DNA of 64,000 nucleotides. Origin: Leptospiraceae bacterium (GTDB taxonomy: Bacteria > Spirochaetota > Leptospiria > Leptospirales > Leptospiraceae). Location: NCBI GenBank assembly GCA_024233875.1, contig JACKPB010000001.1:372001-436000 (forward strand). Reading direction: 5' to 3'. Every line of letters begins with the position of its first letter. Position 1 is the first letter of the stretch. The notes below the pieces were generated by a model. That model had not been told where the DNA came from, did not search any database, and worked only from the letters and a program-made list of their open reading frames with translations. Positions 43,206 through 53,100 of this stretch are shown piece by piece. Both the position numbers and the translations under genes were made by a program.

Positions 43206-44678
43206 CTAATTGTTTCTTGAACTCACAACTATATAAAGAGCTGTAGAATCATAAATCATGGACTGAAGGGGACGGGTGGTATCCAGTTGTGAAACTCCAT
43301 ATCCTCTTTCCTTAACCAGGTTCAAACCGATGGAAGCCTTGGCAGTAGAAAATGAAAATCCTACTGTGATCCCGCGTGTATTGATGTATTCATTTCTTGG
43401 ATCATCTCTAAGCGAGGGCAATTTGTAATTTATAGCCAAACCATTTTGATTGTATATCGTTTCTGCGGAACCTAGAGATTTATTGGCTGCTGCCAATGCT
43501 GAGTTGGCCCAGGTCAGAGGCTTGGTGTTTGCGTTGTTTGTAAAAAATCCCAATCGGAGAGATAGAAAGTCTGTAAGATAGTATTCTATACCCATTGCAA
43601 AATTTTTGGTAGCGTATCGCTTCAATTCAAGGTTTTGATTGTCTGTCAATCCTACAAGAGTGCTGGTGGAACCTATAGTCACTTCGGTATTGTTTGTGGA
43701 TGCAGTGAATCCGGAAGTGTAGATAAAATCAAAAGCCGCCATCAAACGCTTGTTCGGGAAAAATGCCACCCCGGTTCTAAGTTCATAGTTTTCAGGGGTC
43801 CTACCGGTTGGTGTGGGGCCTTTGTAGACTGTATTTCCCTTGATCCCGCTCAGAGCATTGTGAGTTCCTTCTACAAATGTTATGCTATCTGAGGTAGAGG
43901 CTGATGATCCGGTATCAAAAGTATTGATCAGGCGATTCCCACCCATAACTATATTTCTGCGCAGGGATGCTCCGAAAGACCATTTTTCGTTAGGTGTAAA
44001 CATGATTCCCAAAACAGGAAGGAGGCTTGTAGTTTTTCTGTTTTCATTATAGGTATTGGATAAGTATGTTTTGTCCCGATTTTGTACCAACTGTGTGTAG
44101 GTCACACTAGCAGTGTCGGAGGTATAATAGAGTGAAGCCCCCCAAGAAAACTTGCTATTGATGGGCTTTGCATAACTGAAACCAACATGAATTAGATTGT
44201 ATGCTTCCCTGTTGTAATTTCTTAAGGTAGCTATGTCAGGATAATAGATCGGAGCTTGAATTTGATCGTTTCGTTGAAAAGTGTCATTGATAGGATTGAC
44301 GATAGAGAAAGCAGCCTTTCCACCTTTTTCCATATCTCTAACCACTCCAAAGAAGTTTGGAATGTAATTTTGTGAATTTCTACCGTAGTTCTGTCCGGGA
44401 CCAATCACATTTTCATAAGTTTTTTTGGTTATCCCGTAATTACTTGCTGATAAGGAAATCGAATTGTCATAGGCATAAGCGAGTCCTGCCGGGTTGTAGA
44501 AAGCACCGGATGGGTCATCGGAAATTGCTGTAAATGCCCCACCCATTCCTGTGGCTCTTTCACCGAAAAAGCCATTTATATTATGATATCCATCTGCAAC
44601 TAAGATCTGGGAAAAAAGAGCCAGAGTAGTAAATAGAGACTTTTTTAAAAATCCTGAGTGTGTAAACTTACGTTTCAT
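43206..44678 (-). CDS. Outer-membrane FadL/TodX-family porin
   Basis: ATG 44678 is preferred to an upstream TTG at 44690. 490 residues: a signal peptide, then the FadL N-terminal motif (F-F-G-E-R-A-T-G-M-G-G-A-F-T-A-I-S-D-D-P-S-G-A-F-Y-N-P-A-G-L, here split by dashes) and a beta-barrel body with alternating aromatic strands, ending in S-S-R-N-N. FadL proteins let long-chain fatty acids or other hydrophobic molecules cross the outer membrane. Upstream lie two long T tracts (minus strand). It is co-directional with the cyclase. Confidence 0.92.
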   Translation of the reverse strand: MKRKFTHSGFLKKSLFTTLALFSQILVADGYHNINGFFGERATGMGGAFTAISDDPSGAFYNPAGLAYAYDNSISLSASNYGITKKTYENVIGPGQNYGRNSQNYIPNFFGVVRDMEKGGKAAFSIVNPINDTFQRNDQIQAPIYYPDIATLRNYNREAYNLIHVGFSYAKPINSKFSWGASLYYTSDTASVTYTQLVQNRDKTYLSNTYNENRKTTSLLPVLGIMFTPNEKWSFGASLRRNIVMGGNRLINTFDTGSSASTSDSITFVEGTHNALSGIKGNTVYKGPTPTGRTPENYELRTGVAFFPNKRLMAAFDFIYTSGFTASTNNTEVTIGSTSTLVGLTDNQNLELKRYATKNFAMGIEYYLTDFLSLRLGFFTNNANTKPLTWANSALAAANKSLGSAETIYNQNGLAINYKLPSLRDDPRNEYINTRGITVGFSFSTAKASIGLNLVKERGYGVSQLDTTRPLQSMIYDSTALYIVVSSRNN

Positions 44679-44716
44679 ATCAATTATCAATTCCTTAGGA
44701 TATAAAATTTATATGC

Positions 44717-44742
44717 AAAAAAAAAACTATAAAAAAAAAAAA
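44717..44742 (-). promoter_or_regulatory. Homopolymer tracts in the probable promoter of the FadL-like gene
   Basis: On the plus strand there are 10 As (44717-44726) and 12 As (44731-44742); read on the minus strand this is T12-ATAG-T10, followed by GCATATAAATTTTATATCC and then the gene. The tracts sit about 40-65 bases before the start codon, where the -35/spacer region would be. Such tracts are prone to slipped-strand length change. Confidence 0.5.
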
Positions 44743-44782
44743 TGTTCCAAAATGAAAAAATTAGAATTCCTTTAAAGTTATG

Positions 44783-45727
44783 CTAATTTGTAACCTCTTT
44801 CTGCCAGAGCTTACCCTTGATAATTATACCTATCCCTATGAATATTAGCAAAAGTGAAATGATCTGGGATTGAGAAAATCCATGCCAATAGTAGGTTTGG
44901 AGAAACTGAGGATTTCCTGTTGGGTCCGGAATATTCACTATTGGGGGAGGGGGAAGAATAGGAAATACAGCCTTATTCACTCTGAGGAACTCTATACAGA
45001 GTCTGGCAAAACCATGGAGCACTAAGTACTGGGAAAAAAGGCTCCATTTTTTGAAATTTTGAAATCTGGCATAGTATTGAAAGTACAAAAAATACATAAA
45101 GGATATAAATGCTTCCATGACGGGAGTGTTCCATACCGGAACTCCGGAGGGCATTGCACCTTGAAATGTAAAGGTGAGAAGAGGAATATTGGCATCAGTA
45201 TGAAATCCATAGCATCCATCTCCGGAAACAAAGCATCCCATTCTTCCTAAAGCATATCCTATGGCCATTGAGGGTGCAATCCCGTCCATGTACTTCCCGT
45301 AGTCCAGTTTGTTGAACTTCATATAAAGAGAAATGAAAAGAAAACCAAATATGAATCCGCCGTAAAAGACCAAACCACCACCGGAGAATAAAGAACTCCA
45401 AAGACCATAGCTTTCCAGGCAAACCCTACAGCTGGGATCATTGAATTCACGAAATCCATCCCAGTGTGTTAGGGGATAGAGGTAGGCGCCCGGGAGAACA
45501 AAAATCTGGTCCCAAATTTCAAAAATGTAAAATATCTTGGCACCTATTAGGGTTCCGAGAACACCCAGGAAAATTAAGTTTTCAGCGACTTCTGGTTTGA
45601 GTCCCCGTCTTTCATATTCTTTAGGAAGTAATTTGGATGCGGCAAGAAAGCCGAACAACATCATAATAGCGAAAGTGGAAGGACCTCCCCATCCGAATGG
45701 ATTGGGAATGGGAATTCTATCTATCAT
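44783..45727 (-). CDS. lgt: Prolipoprotein diacylglyceryl transferase
   Basis: 314 residues, about seven membrane helices. The Lgt signature region reads G-R-M-G-C-F-V-S-G-D-G-C-Y-G, with the conserved Arg and Gly; C-terminal A-R-L-C-I-E-F-L-R is another conserved block. It attaches diacylglycerol to the lipobox Cys of preprolipoproteins such as the several lipoproteins in this window. Loop insertions relative to E. coli are present. It follows the M23 peptidase gene by about 55 bases. Confidence 0.95.
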   Translation of the reverse strand: MIDRIPIPNPFGWGGPSTFAIMMLFGFLAASKLLPKEYERRGLKPEVAENLIFLGVLGTLIGAKIFYIFEIWDQIFVLPGAYLYPLTHWDGFREFNDPSCRVCLESYGLWSSLFSGGGLVFYGGFIFGFLFISLYMKFNKLDYGKYMDGIAPSMAIGYALGRMGCFVSGDGCYGFHTDANIPLLTFTFQGAMPSGVPVWNTPVMEAFISFMYFLYFQYYARFQNFKKWSLFSQYLVLHGFARLCIEFLRVNKAVFPILPPPPIVNIPDPTGNPQFLQTYYWHGFSQSQIISLLLIFIGIGIIIKGKLWQKEVTN

Positions 45728-45782
45728 AGGAACAACCTTTGTGTGGGGGTAAGATGAATCAAGTCAAATTGAAAGAAAGTCT

Positions 45783-46796
45783 TCAATCGATATTGATAAA
45801 TTCCTGAGGATTGTAAGCAGGATCCATTCCGATGTGAACTTCATAGTGCAGATGCGATCCGGTAGACTTTCCTGTAGAACCTACCAGAGCGATGAGAGCG
45901 CCCCGATTGACCCTGTCTCCTTTTTTGACTCTTAATTCTGAGCAGTGTGCATATAATGTAAAAAATCCATTTTCATGATTGATGCGAATATGGTTTCCGA
46001 AATTTTCATTTGAACTGATCGCATCTGCTATGATACCGGGTGCAGTTGCATAGATAGGAGTTCTCATAGGTGCAGCAAAATCAACTCCATTGTGAAATTC
46101 TCCTCCTCCGAAGACAGGATCTTCACGTTTCCCGAAGGTGGAAGCTACAAATCCTACCCCGGGACCCAATGGTCTTCCCCTGGGCATGGACTGGACAATG
46201 CTTTCCCTGGTTTCCAGATAGTCTGAAGAATTTAAAAAAATAGGTTTCAATTCAGACAGTCGATTGTGAAGGGCATTGAATTTATCTACAGTTTCTTTGA
46301 AAATCTTTCTGTTGGACTTCATTTCTTCCCGATCACTGAAGATCTGAAATATTGAATGCCCGCGACTGGACTCGATAGGATGGAGTTGTGTTTGCTGTGA
46401 GTACTTTCCCCAGGTTACAGTGTTGAGGCTTTCGATCATCAGAGACAATTCTTTTATAGACTCTTCTAACTCTTCTGCTTTTTCGTGATGGTGCAAAAAG
46501 ACTACATTTTGTTGATTTCCTCTATCCAAAATACTATAAATATTCTTTTTTTTAAGAAAATGGGCACTTACATAGTAGATGCTCAATGAGCTCAGAATGG
46601 CTGACAAAGAAAAAAGGAAAAGAATTAAGTAAACCGATAAATCCAACTTGATTATTTTCTCATTACTATGTGGTATGAGTAAAATTGAGATTTTGGTTTT
46701 GCCCTGGTTGTGGATTCTTGTGATCCAATTTTCAAGCCTTCTCAGGCGAAGAACCATTCTCTCATAAAAAGTTAGATCCGGATGAAAAGTTAACAT
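45783..46796 (-). CDS. Membrane-anchored M23 metallopeptidase
   Basis: 337 residues. An AGAGGA ribosome site precedes the start. One membrane helix (about 55-75) follows a basic N terminus; then a coiled-coil-like segment (about 95-200) and an M23/LytM domain (about 220-335): H-N-G-V-D-F-A-A-P and Y-A-H-C-S-E-L, ending with S-H-L-H-Y-E-V-H. The zinc ligands (H-x-x-x-D and H-x-H) look intact, so it is probably an active peptidoglycan endopeptidase of the periplasm rather than an EnvC-like activator. Confidence 0.92.
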   Translation of the reverse strand: MLTFHPDLTFYERMVLRLRRLENWITRIHNQGKTKISILLIPHSNEKIIKLDLSVYLILFLFSLSAILSSLSIYYVSAHFLKKKNIYSILDRGNQQNVVFLHHHEKAEELEESIKELSLMIESLNTVTWGKYSQQTQLHPIESSRGHSIFQIFSDREEMKSNRKIFKETVDKFNALHNRLSELKPIFLNSSDYLETRESIVQSMPRGRPLGPGVGFVASTFGKREDPVFGGGEFHNGVDFAAPMRTPIYATAPGIIADAISSNENFGNHIRINHENGFFTLYAHCSELRVKKGDRVNRGALIALVGSTGKSTGSHLHYEVHIGMDPAYNPQEFINID

Positions 46797-46994
46797 AGGA
46801 ATATCCTCTGTAGAGTTTTTTTTTAAAAGAATCTATGTCAAGTAAGATTGATTGTAGGAAGTTTTGTTACATCCGGGAAAAATGGATCTCCCTGAGAATT
46901 CGTTAAACAGCTTAATGAAAAAACCCGATTCTTAATTAGGTTTCTAGGCTTTCGAATCTAAAAAGAGTAGAGAACCATCAAAGGTAAGATACTG

Positions 46995-48752
46995 ATGTTG
47001 AAATTTTTTTTGAACTTCTTTAAAAAGAAGCCACTTACCCTGGAGGACATTTTGATCCATCCTGAGGGTAAAAGATATTACAAAGATACGCATGGTCTGA
47101 AGAAGACCTCTATGGATGAAGATGCTTTAAAGATTATTCACCGATTGAATCGTTTTGGTCACAAGGCTTACCTTGTGGGGGGATGCATTAGGGATTTGCT
47201 TTTAGAAAAGCGACCCAAAGATTTCGATATTGCCACCAGCGCCACTCCAAATCAAATCAAGAATATATTCAATAACTGTCGGATCATAGGGAAACGATTT
47301 CGGATTGTTCATGTCCTTTTCAAAGGTAAGATCATAGAGGTCTCCACGTTTCGATCTCTTCCCGACCATAGGTTTCAGGCTGAGAGCTCTAAAGATACTG
47401 ACATTCTTCTGAAAAAAGATAATAATTTCGGAAATGCTAAGGAAGATGCAGCCCGAAGGGACTTTACCATAAATGCACTTTACTATGATCCGCGAAGTGA
47501 GTCGATCATCGACTTTGTGGGTGGATATGAGGATATCAAGAACAAATTGGTCAGAGTGGTCGGGGATCCGGAAATTTCATTCCGCGAAGATCCTGTCCGA
47601 ATGTTGAGAGCTGTAAAGATTTCAGTTCTCCACAATCTACAGCTGGACAAAAAAACCTCTTTGGCCATTAAGAAAAATAGAATTGAGATAGAGAAAGCTT
47701 CCTCTTCAAGAATGCTGGAAGAATACAATAAAATTTTCAGGACAATGGAAAGTGCAATCATTTTCAAGGGATTGGCTGAAAATCATCTCATGGAAGTTCT
47801 TTTCAAAGAACCGATAGATCTCTTGAAAAAAGACCCGGATTGGTTAAATAAATTTTTAGATAAGAGTATTGGTTTGAGATTAGCGATTGCTGATCGAAAG
47901 ATGAAAGAAAGAGAGGAGTTGACTCCTGTTATTTTTTATTCCCTGATTTTTTCGGACGTTGTTACCGAGGCACTCGAAAACAAAAAAGGGAACATGGTTC
48001 CTATCATCAAGGAAGCACTCGAACCCATATGCAGACGTTTGGAGATTCCCAAGAGGGACAAGGATCGATTGATCAAGACCTTTGCCTGCCAGAAAAGGTT
48101 TAAGAAGAAAGTGGAAGGCAATTCTGCTCAGAATGAATTGTTCAAATCAAAAGATTATTTCTATGATGCATTTATGTATTTTAAAATCAATGCAGAGGCC
48201 GAACAGGATGAAGAAGGAGTTCAGGCAGCTTTCTTCTGGGAGATATCTACGCGGATCCGTCCTCAGTCCACTTCCCTAATTAGAGGGGGAAGGTTTGAAA
48301 AGAAACGTAGAACCCCACCCGGGCCCGGACAGGGAGCACCTCAGCCCTCAGGTAAAAATAGAAAGAATGATCGATCAAAAGACTCAGAGAACTCCGGAAA
48401 TAGGGAGCAGAATAGAGACAACAATCGCGAACGTGAAAATAAGGGAACCTTTAGGGATATGGAAAGGTCCAAACTGGCTCTTTTCAAGGCAGACCAGGAT
48501 GAACAGAAAAAACAGGATCAACTAGCTGTTGAAAAAGCCTCAGCTCCTGAAGTTTCTCCTCTATCCGGAGATGTTTTGCCTGAGACTACTGCAGAGTCGA
48601 CTCCCAAAGAAAATGAAAAAAGTCCCTACATCAAAAAGAAAAAGAAATACAAACCCAGAAGATACAAAAAGTATTATAAAAAAGGAAAAGAGAACTCCGG
48701 AGAATCGGGGAATTCTAATAATTCAACACCAAAAGATGTGATTTCTGAATGA
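46995..48752 (+). CDS. pcnB: Poly(A) polymerase (nucleotidyltransferase of the PcnB family) with long basic tail
   Basis: 585 residues. The class II nucleotidyltransferase head has L-V-G-G-C-I-R-D-L-L-L and the catalytic D-F-D-I-A-T; R-R-D-F-T-I-N-A-L-Y-Y follows. C-R-I-I-G-K-R-F-R-I-V-H-V is the wording of PcnB rather than of a CCA-adding enzyme. From about residue 430 on there is a 150-residue low-complexity tail, Lys/Arg/Asn/Glu-rich, ending with K-Y-K-P-R-R-Y-K-K-Y-Y-K-K-G; this may bind RNA or partners. It adds A tails to RNA for turnover. An 18-residue F/K-rich segment opens the protein. Confidence 0.9.
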   Translation: MLKFFLNFFKKKPLTLEDILIHPEGKRYYKDTHGLKKTSMDEDALKIIHRLNRFGHKAYLVGGCIRDLLLEKRPKDFDIATSATPNQIKNIFNNCRIIGKRFRIVHVLFKGKIIEVSTFRSLPDHRFQAESSKDTDILLKKDNNFGNAKEDAARRDFTINALYYDPRSESIIDFVGGYEDIKNKLVRVVGDPEISFREDPVRMLRAVKISVLHNLQLDKKTSLAIKKNRIEIEKASSSRMLEEYNKIFRTMESAIIFKGLAENHLMEVLFKEPIDLLKKDPDWLNKFLDKSIGLRLAIADRKMKEREELTPVIFYSLIFSDVVTEALENKKGNMVPIIKEALEPICRRLEIPKRDKDRLIKTFACQKRFKKKVEGNSAQNELFKSKDYFYDAFMYFKINAEAEQDEEGVQAAFFWEISTRIRPQSTSLIRGGRFEKKRRTPPGPGQGAPQPSGKNRKNDRSKDSENSGNREQNRDNNRERENKGTFRDMERSKLALFKADQDEQKKQDQLAVEKASAPEVSPLSGDVLPETTAESTPKENEKSPYIKKKKKYKPRRYKKYYKKGKENSGESGNSNNSTPKDVISE

Positions 48753-48808
48753 AAATTGTAGACATTCCTCCTCAATTCCGATACTATTGGTTGAGGGGGA
48801 GTCTCTAA

Positions 48809-49630
48809 ATGAAATCAATAATAATTTTTTGTTTCTTTCTATTTCAATTGAGTTTTCTAAATGCTCAGGATACGGGAAATGAACCGCGTTATGTAGATAA
48901 GAACTCTAATGATCCTCTCTTCAGTCAAAACATTTTGAATGAAGAGAAAAAACTGGATACTGTGATACATGGTATCTATGATTCAATGAAAGTTCATTCC
49001 AGACTTTTAAATATGAAAGTTCACATTCTTCCCAGAAATACATTATTGTACAAAGGAAAGATGCAGGGCGATGATTGTATAGAAGATAAAAACCAGGAAG
49101 ATCCTGCAAATAACTGCATTCGAATAGACGTATTTGATTTTGTGAATGGAAGCAATGCAAGACCAGTAGGCTCAAAAAACAAATTCATGATTTTGTCTTA
49201 TGATCCGGCTGAAGGGAATGATACCAATCCCAGGACTGCTGTTCCCAGAAAGATCAATAAAGTCAAAAGTAAGATCCTTGTGAACAATATTCTGGCTATG
49301 GACAAGCTTTTGATTGAAGTCATCGATGAAGACCCAATGAACCCGGGCGACCACAATGACAAGATTACCTTTGCGGCTCAACAGGATGATCTACCCGAAG
49401 ATTTTAAAGCGGAGAGACCTGGAGACTATGCTTTTGGAAAGTACAAACTTTCTGATATTGAAAATGTCAAAAGCAATGCAATTCGAAATGATTTCAAAAG
49501 AGAAGCATATACCAAGCATCTTCAGCTTTTTCATGAAGTTTACACCAAAGTTTACGAATTCAATGACACTTACAATCGCAAGAAAGTAAAAGAAAATAAC
49601 AAAATGATCAAAGACGCTTTGCAATACTGA
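48809..49630 (+). CDS. Exported protein of unknown function, possible flagellar-coiling-protein relative
   Basis: 273 residues. GGGGGAG lies 8 bases before the ATG. A signal peptide ends at N-A-Q; the mature protein is about 254 residues, acidic, mixed alpha/beta with a helical C-terminal third. No lipobox and no membrane segment. The layout resembles the leptospiral periplasmic-flagellar-sheath proteins FcpA/FcpB in size and signal peptide, but I cannot confirm identity from memory, so this is a guess. It lies between pcnB (56 bases) and ssb (71 bases). Confidence 0.6.
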   Translation: MKSIIIFCFFLFQLSFLNAQDTGNEPRYVDKNSNDPLFSQNILNEEKKLDTVIHGIYDSMKVHSRLLNMKVHILPRNTLLYKGKMQGDDCIEDKNQEDPANNCIRIDVFDFVNGSNARPVGSKNKFMILSYDPAEGNDTNPRTAVPRKINKVKSKILVNNILAMDKLLIEVIDEDPMNPGDHNDKITFAAQQDDLPEDFKAERPGDYAFGKYKLSDIENVKSNAIRNDFKREAYTKHLQLFHEVYTKVYEFNDTYNRKKVKENNKMIKDALQY

Positions 49631-49701
49631 GATTGTAAATTCCGGTAGGTTGGCCCGGCTCTTCTCATTGACAGATCGAATCCCTATGTAGTTTTGAAGA
49701 T

Positions 49702-50142
49702 ATGGCTACAGATTTCAATACTGTCATTTTGATCGGGAGGCTTACCCGGGATCCGGAATTTAAAATTATTTCAGGTACTTCTCTGGTAAACTTTTCCATT
49801 GCAAACAATCGAAGTTTTGTTGCTTCGGGTGTAAAAAAAGAAGAAACTCATTTCTTTGATTGCTTTGCCTGGGGAAAGCTGGCGGACATTCTTAAAGAAT
49901 ATGCATCCAAGGGAAAACAAATTCAGGTATCGGGACGACTAGTTCAGGAAACCTGGGACACTTCGGATGGAAAAAAAGCCAGTAAGATTCGGATTCGGGT
50001 CGAAAACTTCCAATTTTTAGGAACAAGGTCTGAGACTGCAGTTCCGACCTCTCTACCTCCTTCACCCAATCCCATTCCACAACCGCAATCCGAACAGGGA
50101 GAAAACGATTTGGAAGATGTGGATGTAGAAGACATTTTTTAA
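49702..50142 (+). CDS. ssb: Single-stranded DNA-binding protein
   Basis: 146 residues: an OB-fold N domain (N-T-V-I-L-I-G-R-L-T-R-D-P-E, then V-N-F-S-I-A-N-N-R), a Pro/Gln-rich linker and an acidic tip ending D-V-E-D-I-F. Classical tips end D-D-x-I-P-F; here the Pro is absent but the terminal acidic residues plus Ile-Phe are kept. It coats ssDNA and recruits replication and repair proteins. The dnaE gene starts 57 bases downstream. Confidence 0.95.
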   Translation: MATDFNTVILIGRLTRDPEFKIISGTSLVNFSIANNRSFVASGVKKEETHFFDCFAWGKLADILKEYASKGKQIQVSGRLVQETWDTSDGKKASKIRIRVENFQFLGTRSETAVPTSLPPSPNPIPQPQSEQGENDLEDVDVEDIF

Positions 50143-50199
50143 ATTTTTTCAATAAATCTTCTGTATTGAGAATTGACCCGAATCCATTCATTTGGGATT

Positions 50200-53100
50200 A
50201 TGTCCCCCATGGATCAGGATTTTGCACATTTACATCTTCATACGACTTACTCCATGCTGGATGGAGCGATTCGAATCAAAGATTTGATGAAATATGTGAA
50301 AGAAACCGGGATGAGTTCGGTAGCCATCACCGATCATGGGAACATGTTCGGTGCCATAGAGTTTTTTAAAGAAGCCAAAAAGAATGACATCAAACCGATC
50401 ATAGGTAGTGAATTCTATGTCTCGGGAAATCGTTCCGAGGAGAGTGAGCTCGATAGCATACCGGATGGAAATGCCTACCATTTGATCTTACTTGCAAAGA
50501 ATGATATCGGCTACAAAAACCTGATCAAACTTTCCAGTCGTTCCTTTACAGAGGGTTTTTATAAAAAGCCCAGAATCGATTATGATATTCTCTCCAGAAA
50601 CAGTGAAGGTCTTATCTGCCTCACAGCCTGTCTCGCCGGTGAAGTTCAAAGAAAAATCATGGAGGGAAAGGAAGATGCCTCCCTAAAACTCGCCAATGAA
50701 TTGAATGAAATCTTTCACAAAGAAGATTTCTATCTTGAAATTCAAAACCATGGGATTCCCGAGCAGGAAAAAGTTGCCAAACGTTTGCATGAATTTTCTA
50801 AAAAAACAGGAATTCCTCTCATTCTGACCAACGATTCTCACTTCCTTCGTAAGGAAGATCAGGCGGCTCAGGACATACTTCTCAGAATTGGAACCGGAAA
50901 GAAGATTGATGAAGAAATGCGATTTGGCTTCAACGAGCATTTTTATGTGAAGACACCCGCCGAAATGGCCAAACTATTTCCGGAGCTACCCGATGCTTAT
51001 CTCCGTACTCTGGAAGTTCGGGACAAATGCAATTTAGAATTGAAGTTTGGTATCAACTATCTACCCGATTTTCCTGTCCCGGAAGGATACGACACCGAAT
51101 CCTTTCTTCAAAAATTAGTGGAAGAGGGGATCAAAGAAAAGTACAGGGAGATCACACCCGAAGTAAGAAATCGAGTCGATTTTGAAATGAATACGATTCG
51201 AAATATGCATTTTGCCGGTTACTTTTTGATTGTTCAGGACTATATCAATTTTGCCAAAAACAACGGGATTCCTGTAGGGCCGGGAAGGGGGTCTGCGGCC
51301 GGATCTATCGTAGCCTATGCTCTCGGTATCACAAATGTGGAACCTCTCAGGTATGGTCTACTTTTTGAAAGGTTTCTCAATCCGGATAGAAAAGACATGC
51401 CGGATGTGGACACCGACTTCTGTGTAGAAAAAAGAGAAGAAGTGATCAATTACATCAAGAAGAAATATGGTGAAAACAAAGTAGCCCAGATCATCACCTT
51501 CAACTCCTTAGCCGCTAAAGCCGCACTCAAGGATGTGGCTAGGGTCCTGAACATTAGCTTTCAGGAATCCAATGAGATCACCAAAAATTTTCCTGCTAAA
51601 GCCAACAGTATTCTGGATGCGATCCAAAACTCAACAGAACTCCAGGAAATTCGCGATAGAAACGAAACCAATAAAGAACTGTTCGTAATTGCTGAAAAAT
51701 TGGAAGGAAACTACAGGCAGGCCGGAAGGCACGCGGCAGGAGTAGTGATAGCTCCCGATGAATTAGAAAAATTTGTTCCCCTGTCTACAGTTGCAGAAAA
51801 AGGCAAACCCAACCGTTCGATTGTCACTCAGTACGATAAGAATCAACTCGAAAGTGTGGGTCTGATCAAGATGGATATTCTTGGTCTTCAAAACCTGACC
51901 ACTTTGGACTATGCCGTTCGACTTGTTGAAAAGAGACACAATACCAAAATCAATCTCGACGACATCCCATTTGATGATGCGAAGACATTTTCAATATTAA
52001 GAAAAGCCAACACTCTCGGTATATTCCAGATCGAGTCTCCGGGTATGACGGATCTTTTTGCCAAAGCACAGGTAAACAATCTGGAAGAGATTGTGGCACT
52101 CATTGCTCTCTATCGACCGGGTCCTATGGGTGCGGGAATGTTGGATGACTACCTGGATCGAAAGAGCGGAAAGAGCAAAGTTGTTTTTCCTCATGAAGAT
52201 CTAAAACCTGTATTAGAAGAAACTTATGGTATTGTTGTCTACCAGGAACAGGTAATGGCGATCTCCCGAATTTTGGGTGGATTCAGTGTAGGAGATTCTG
52301 ATGTTCTTCGAAAAGCTATGGCGAAAAAAGACAAAACCAAGCTCCCGAAACTCAAGGAGATGTTTGTCGAAGGAGCACTAAATCGTTCCATAGATGGAAA
52401 GTTTGCCAAAGAACTATTTGAACAATTGGAAAGATTTGGTGAATATGGATTCAACAAATCACATTCAGTTGCCTATGCGATCATAACATATCAAACAGCC
52501 TATTTCAAAGCCAACTACCCCACAGAGTTCATGACAGCTCTAATGATGTCGGTGATCGATGACACAACAAAAATTGTAAAATTCATCAATAATGCCGAAG
52601 AAATGGGGATTGAAATTCTCAATCCGGATGTCTGCGAATCCGAGGCTACATTCAGTATACCCAAAGAAAACACAATCCGGTTTGGAATCTCCGCTTTGAA
52701 AGGTGTGGGATCGATTGCTGCTAGATCTATCATCGAAGCACGTGAGAAAAAGAATGGTTTTTCCAGCCTCACTGAATTTCTAAAATCGATTGATCCGCAT
52801 GCCATCAATAAAAAAGTTTTGGAGTCACTCATCCAGGCGGGAGCCATGGATTCCTTCAAATACACCCGAAAGTGTCTATTTGAATCTGTGGATCTTATGT
52901 TGCAGTACGCTTCCCGTGAAAGAGCGAAGCTCCTGGAAGGTCAGATCGACCTCTTTGCTGTGGGGGATTCTTCTTATGATCTTCCTCTCCCTACTGATGC
53001 AGAAGAGTGGGGGATAGATGAACTGCTCTTTCGTGAAAAGCAGGTTCTCGGACTCTATCTTTCAGGGCATCCATTGGACAAATACAAATCACAACTCAAA

